This document shows, piece by piece, positions 60,901-64,000 of a DNA stretch of 64,000 bases. The position numbers and the translations under genes were made by a program. The notes under the pieces were generated by a model that was given only the letters and a program-made list of their open reading frames with translations, searched no databases and was not told where the DNA came from. The DNA is from Listeria monocytogenes (GTDB lineage: Bacteria; Bacillota; Bacilli; Lactobacillales; Listeriaceae). The number at the start of each line of letters is the position of its first letter. Position 1 is the first letter of the stretch. Location of the stretch: assembly GCF_041765605.1 (NCBI RefSeq), contig NZ_CP168900.1, positions 1,194,001-1,258,000 of the forward strand, read 5' to 3'.

Positions 60901-62916
60901 GATGAAGTGAAGAAAAACAACGAAAAAATCCAGAAATTAAATAAAGACATGGCGGCCAAAAATGCAGATATTACTAAAAAGGAAAAAGCGGATATAAAAG
61001 CTATTAACGACAAAGCGGCAAAAGAAGGCAGAGTTTTAACCGCTTCAGAGGAACAGCAAATTACGAGCATCAAACGTAATGCTGCAAATCAACGAAAAGC
61101 TAGTAATCAAAGTTATAGCAATCAAATACAAACAATTGCTAAAAAACAAGAAACAGCAGTGGTTAGTTCTTTGAGTAAGTCTGCAAAAGAGCAAAAATTA
61201 ATTTTAGGAAAACTGAAAGACAGTAGTGGGAAATTAAGTACAGAACAAGCTTCAAAAGTGGTTAGCGAATCGAAGAGAGCAAAAGATGAAGCAGTAAAAG
61301 AAGCTAACAAGAAATATAAGGATGTAGTTGCTGCTGCTGACAAAGAATATTATGTGAATGGAACTATTACGAAAAAGCAACATGATGATATTGTAAAAAA
61401 AGCTAGGAGCCAAAAGAATAAAACCGTAAAAGCGGCAACTGAAATGCATGAACAAGTAGTCAGTCAAGCTCAATCACAAGCTACTGGTCATTTAAACCAA
61501 GTTGACTGGGAAACAGGTCAATCATTATCGAAATGGGATAATTTTAAAGTTAATTTAGCGGGTGTGATTAACTCTGTCACCGGTGGAATAAATAAAGTAT
61601 TAAAATTCTTTAGTTTACCTACCATACCAGAATGGAAGCCAAAAGGTTATAATAATGACACAAAAAAAATAAATACTAGCAAAAGAACTTCCTACGGTAG
61701 TAACCTTGCAATGGATTACACAGGTTCTAATAATGCATCCGGACAAATTATGGCTGGCGAAGAAGGATTTGAGATTGCATATAATAAACGCAAAGCACAA
61801 GCACAAATTTTAGGTGCAAATGGTGCAGAAATAACGCATGTTGCGCCAGGTACTAAAATTTTGAATCATGCAGATTCAAAAAAAGTCATGCAAGGCGGAC
61901 TTGGTAAAACATTGCCTGGCTTTGCGAATGGGAATTCATCCATTAATGATTTTTTAAGTGACGCATGGGATGGAACAAAAGCTGTAGCTGGGAAAGTAGT
62001 TGATTTTTCTAAAAAAGCATTCGATTGGGCAGCGCATCCTATCAAAAATTTAAATAAACTTTTTGGTGGTTTATCTGCAGGCGTGAAAATGGGGAACGAT
62101 GGAAATTTAGGTTCCGATGTGCTGAACTATTTGAAAAACAGTATCGGTTCACCTCTAGAAAAAATGCTGTCTGGTTTTAAAGAAACGGCGCCAGTGGCAG
62201 GACCGGCTGGGAAAGGTGCTTCGGCGTGGTCTAGTGTTATTAAGAAAGCTGCTCTAGCCATGAAAGTGGATTTGTCCGGTGGTGAATTAAAAGGGATTAT
62301 AGCACAAATTCATCGTGAGTCTGGCGGGAATGAAAAAATAACTCAGTCATCTGCTGTTGTGGATGTTAATACATTATCAGGCAACCCGGCTAAAGGTTTG
62401 CTTCAATATATACCACAAACATTCAATGCATATAGAATGAAAGGGCATAACAATATATTTTCTGGTTATGACCAGTTGCTGGCATTCTTCAATAACTCGT
62501 CATGGAGAAATGACCTTCCCTATGGTAAACGAGGTTGGGGACCACGAGGACATCGTCGATTTGCAAACGGTGGTTTTGTAAACAAAAATGAAATGATAGA
62601 AGTTGCTGAGAACAATAAGCCAGAGGTCGTCATTCCCCTTACTCGAAAAAACCGAGCAGTTCAATTAATTAAAAAAACAAAAGAAATTATAGGAATGAAT
62701 GATGGCGGTAGTGTCACTATCAATAATAATAATAGTAATAATAATAATAATTTGATTTTGGAAGAAATGAAAAAGCAAAATGAATATTTAAAATTACTTC
62801 TGATGAAAAGCTCTAAAATTGTTATTGATAAAAATTCTATAATTGAAACAGCAAATGAGGGCTTAGGTGTCAAATGGAGCCGAAGCAACTATGAAGATGG
62901 TGGTGTTACATTCTAA
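58000..62916 (+). CDS. Tape measure protein with lytic transglycosylase-like domain
   Basis: This 1638-residue protein sets tail length and is carried inside the tube. The N-terminal ~190 residues are coiled coil. Residues ~240-620 are the TP901-family tape-measure domain (YSALEAAQAQEELLKAGLSV), then come hydrophobic Gly/Ala-rich segments (~615-800) that could insert in the host membrane and more coiled coil. A transglycosylase-like domain follows near 1410-1510, with Glu1440 in IHRESGG and GLLQYIPQTF. A poly-Asn tract encoded by AAT repeats (about 62722-62750) precedes the C-terminal helix. The length suggests a tail of roughly 200-250 nm by the usual per-residue rule. Confidence 0.95.
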   Translation: MNKLQGLSINLDLDATRVDEGMKGLKRTLGSVNSEMKANLSAFGKGEKTLSRYETELDGLNKKLSVQSKMVSQTKNDFKDLEKRNASLNGELKESNKTLTESKKRFEQLSKSGNATEKELKEAEKEVNSNQKSYNKLNKELQQMPKALAAGEKAVNNEVANYNNLQRKIDTTTESYKKFKREQAVKSSPWGAVTQDLDKYQKKLNETGDKLVAFGKKGSLYMAPVALGLGFATKKAADFEQQMSNTLSVMSPGEVNEYKDALRELAIQQGADTKYSALEAAQAQEELLKAGLSVKDVINGGLSGALSLATAGELDLASAAEIAATVLNAFKDDNLSVADAANILAGAANASATGVEEMKMSLQQVSAVASGVGLSFDDTSTMLAVFAQNGLKGSDAGTSLKTMLQRLHPTTKAAWQQFDALGLSIVDNETAMKVLQENGVKPLSNDTDKLMGQIQDLAKSLAGPKASASKVNKEFEELTVATGAVHSAFYDTNGELKSAEEISGLLQSSLKDLNSEQRSAALGAMFGSDAVRAGNIAYREGADGIKKMRTEMGKVTADDVAKMKMDNLKGTIEEISGAIETFAISIGTSLTPVLRGLGKYIQKAADWFNGLNDSTKTVISTAGVVAVAIPVAGLAFGFIAKGAAAAISPVKKLTAALAENSVAAGTNAATTQLAGNALPVAGGKGKGFLGKAGSFFKGSKGTKALSTADMAGDIASYSKFGKIGAGLKGLGKVLPGIGIALSASQLIGINKKNAGDKAGSAGGSLAGGAAGAAIGTAIAPGIGTAIGAAVGGIAGTKFGQAFGKKVQKEFPEYQQKFVNMWDGLSDSAKKHPILLAPVNQINDQIKMAKAGYAAIKDVFANPLKTDISGKGISKDTAKNVNSYKTMSQNAISELKYLEMSGDVITKSTSAKISKNYNGMVVLVEKSFEKTKKSSDKNLNTLSKNSMLSEADIKAVKEKQAKIQKLSLDEVKKNNEKIQKLNKDMAAKNADITKKEKADIKAINDKAAKEGRVLTASEEQQITSIKRNAANQRKASNQSYSNQIQTIAKKQETAVVSSLSKSAKEQKLILGKLKDSSGKLSTEQASKVVSESKRAKDEAVKEANKKYKDVVAAADKEYYVNGTITKKQHDDIVKKARSQKNKTVKAATEMHEQVVSQAQSQATGHLNQVDWETGQSLSKWDNFKVNLAGVINSVTGGINKVLKFFSLPTIPEWKPKGYNNDTKKINTSKRTSYGSNLAMDYTGSNNASGQIMAGEEGFEIAYNKRKAQAQILGANGAEITHVAPGTKILNHADSKKVMQGGLGKTLPGFANGNSSINDFLSDAWDGTKAVAGKVVDFSKKAFDWAAHPIKNLNKLFGGLSAGVKMGNDGNLGSDVLNYLKNSIGSPLEKMLSGFKETAPVAGPAGKGASAWSSVIKKAALAMKVDLSGGELKGIIAQIHRESGGNEKITQSSAVVDVNTLSGNPAKGLLQYIPQTFNAYRMKGHNNIFSGYDQLLAFFNNSSWRNDLPYGKRGWGPRGHRRFANGGFVNKNEMIEVAENNKPEVVIPLTRKNRAVQLIKKTKEIIGMNDGGSVTINNNNSNNNNNLILEEMKKQNEYLKLLLMKSSKIVIDKNSIIETANEGLGVKWSRSNYEDGGVTF

Positions 62917-63746
62917 TGAAGATACCAAAAAAATCAAGGTGGGTATTGATACTAAATAAAAATAATGAAAAAGAGCTCACGAGTTTATCGGGGCTCTATT
63001 TTTTAGAAGCAGAACAAGAAGATTTAAACTACAGAGCACTTGTACAAACGTCAGAAATCAATGATGGCGAGGTGCCAATATCTAATTTTTTTGACCCTTT
63101 TACACTAAAACTTCTTTTCTACTTCAAGGGGAGGGATGAAAAAGATTTAAATTTATTAGTACAAGAATTAAGACAAGAATTAGCTATAAGGAATTCTTAC
63201 TATGTTGTTCATAGTGATTTGCCAATGTTTAAATATCCTTGCAATCAGGCAAGTTTCGAAATTGAGAGAATAAACAATTCTGATGCGAAAATATCAATTT
63301 CTTTCAGAGTCTTCAAAGGTTATAAAGAATCCCTTCCTAATACACTTTCGGCACAGCTTATTGATAATAACTGGGGATTTGGTATGGGCTTAGAAATGCA
63401 AGATTTAAGTTATACACATGAGACTAAAAGCTTTGATATTTTTAACGCAGGCTTAGAAATTGACCCACGTTTACAGCATACATTAAAGATAGCTTTTTCT
63501 GGAATTGTGACAAACAAATTGACGATATACAATCAAACAACAGATGATTCTTTTATTTATAATGGAAATTTAAAAAAAAATAATATTTTATTATTGGACG
63601 GTGTTTACCCTTTGGTAGATGGAGCAAGGTGTGGTAAAAATACAAATAATGGAATTGTAAGACTTGCGAAGGGAAATAATAGTATAAAAATTGAAGGTGC
63701 AAATGATTTTAAAATTAGTTTTGCTTTTCATTTTCTCTACAGATAG
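62916..63746 (+). CDS. Distal tail protein (Dit-like)
   Basis: The ATG overlaps the tape-measure stop (TAATG). This 276-residue baseplate hub protein has the Sipho_tail pattern: LSGLYFLEAEQEDLNYRALV, FDPFTLKLLFYFKGRDEKDL in the N-terminal ring domain and a galectin-like C-terminal part. Confidence 0.87.
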   Translation: MKIPKKSRWVLILNKNNEKELTSLSGLYFLEAEQEDLNYRALVQTSEINDGEVPISNFFDPFTLKLLFYFKGRDEKDLNLLVQELRQELAIRNSYYVVHSDLPMFKYPCNQASFEIERINNSDAKISISFRVFKGYKESLPNTLSAQLIDNNWGFGMGLEMQDLSYTHETKSFDIFNAGLEIDPRLQHTLKIAFSGIVTNKLTIYNQTTDDSFIYNGNLKKNNILLLDGVYPLVDGARCGKNTNNGIVRLAKGNNSIKIEGANDFKISFAFHFLYR

Positions 63747-63755
63747 GAGTTTTTT

Positions 63756-64000
63756 ATGTCTGACGTATATGTAAGAACAGCAACCGGTAAGGTTCAGGAA
63801 GTCCTTCTCTCTCATAGCAATTTCAAAATTGATTTTCAAACAAATGTTAGTTGGAATTGTAGCTTTTCAGCATTTTTAAATGACAAAAGTAAAACAGCTT
63901 ACGATTTGATACAAAATGAAAATATAATCATATATGAGGGACAACAATATGTGATAAAAGAATTGAGCCTAGTTGATGAATGGACAAAAGAAGTATTCGC
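63756..64000 (+). CDS. Tail-associated protein (Tal-like), cut by the window end
   Basis: ATG 63756 after AGGAG opens MSDVYVRTATGKVQEVLLSH and continues to the last base. The ring-domain pattern (NENIIIYEGQQYVIKELSLV) fits prophage endopeptidase-tail/Tal proteins that follow Dit. Only the first 81 residues are visible. Confidence 0.8.
   Translation, partial: MSDVYVRTATGKVQEVLLSHSNFKIDFQTNVSWNCSFSAFLNDKSKTAYDLIQNENIIIYEGQQYVIKELSLVDEWTKEVF

Noticed and set aside
58800-61806. Several long frames on the - strand opposite the tape measure gene
   Set aside because: They mirror the low-complexity Ala/Lys-rich coding strand, lack ribosome-binding sites and have no recognisable protein pattern.

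Overview
The window is AT-rich Firmicute DNA. Gene content and order match Listeria monocytogenes or a very close relative: paired GH73/GW autolysins, ysdC-ysgA-pheST, ung-rnhC-zapA-cvpA-polX-mutS2-trxA-uvrC-lysC-yslB-racE-rph-rdgB-ysnB. From memory this is the lmo1215-lmo1240 neighbourhood; no database was consulted. Bases 1-30868 are conserved chromosome. From about 30870 to the window end lies a temperate siphovirus prophage inserted at the 3' end of tRNA-Arg(TCT), the site known for Listeria phage PSA. Only attL and the left part of the prophage are visible; the tail tip, lysis genes and attR lie beyond base 64000.

Chromosome: two GW-module autolysins; an M42 aminopeptidase and an rRNA methylase; a small DUF6054 gene facing a YodB-like redox repressor; a T-box-controlled pheST operon; an ABC/FtsX export pair; a MarR-MmpL efflux pair; DNA maintenance and repair genes (ung, rnhC, polX, mutS2, uvrC) mixed with zapA, cvpA and trxA; lysC with a nested beta-subunit start; then yslB facing racE-rph-rdgB-ysnB. 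Most units end in clear intrinsic terminators.

Prophage: a leftward lysogeny block (integrase, lipoprotein, ImmA-like protease, CI-like repressor), then a switch whose two best promoters face each other with mirrored operator palindromes. A rightward early operon of about 25 small genes follows, holding an orphan cytosine methyltransferase. Next comes a replication/recombination module: Gp157, Sak4-like ATPase, a helicase broken by a frameshift inside its Walker A motif, a DUF669 protein, Prim-Pol/SF3 primase-helicase and VRR-NUC nuclease, with a repeat cluster that could be the origin. After a RinA/ArpU-like late regulator and a zinc-ribbon nuclease comes a non-coding block of about 450 nt with many long-range helices, an embedded expanded tRNA-Leu(UAA)-like domain and its own terminator. 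Then follow HNH, a candidate cos site, the terminases, an HK97-type head, connectors, the tail tube, frameshifted tail chaperones, a 1638-residue tape measure, Dit and the start of Tal.

The most unusual item is the structured RNA at about 49303-49754. It resembles in concept the giant phage ncRNAs that lie next to or contain tRNAs (GOLLD, ROOL), but I cannot assign it to either by eye.
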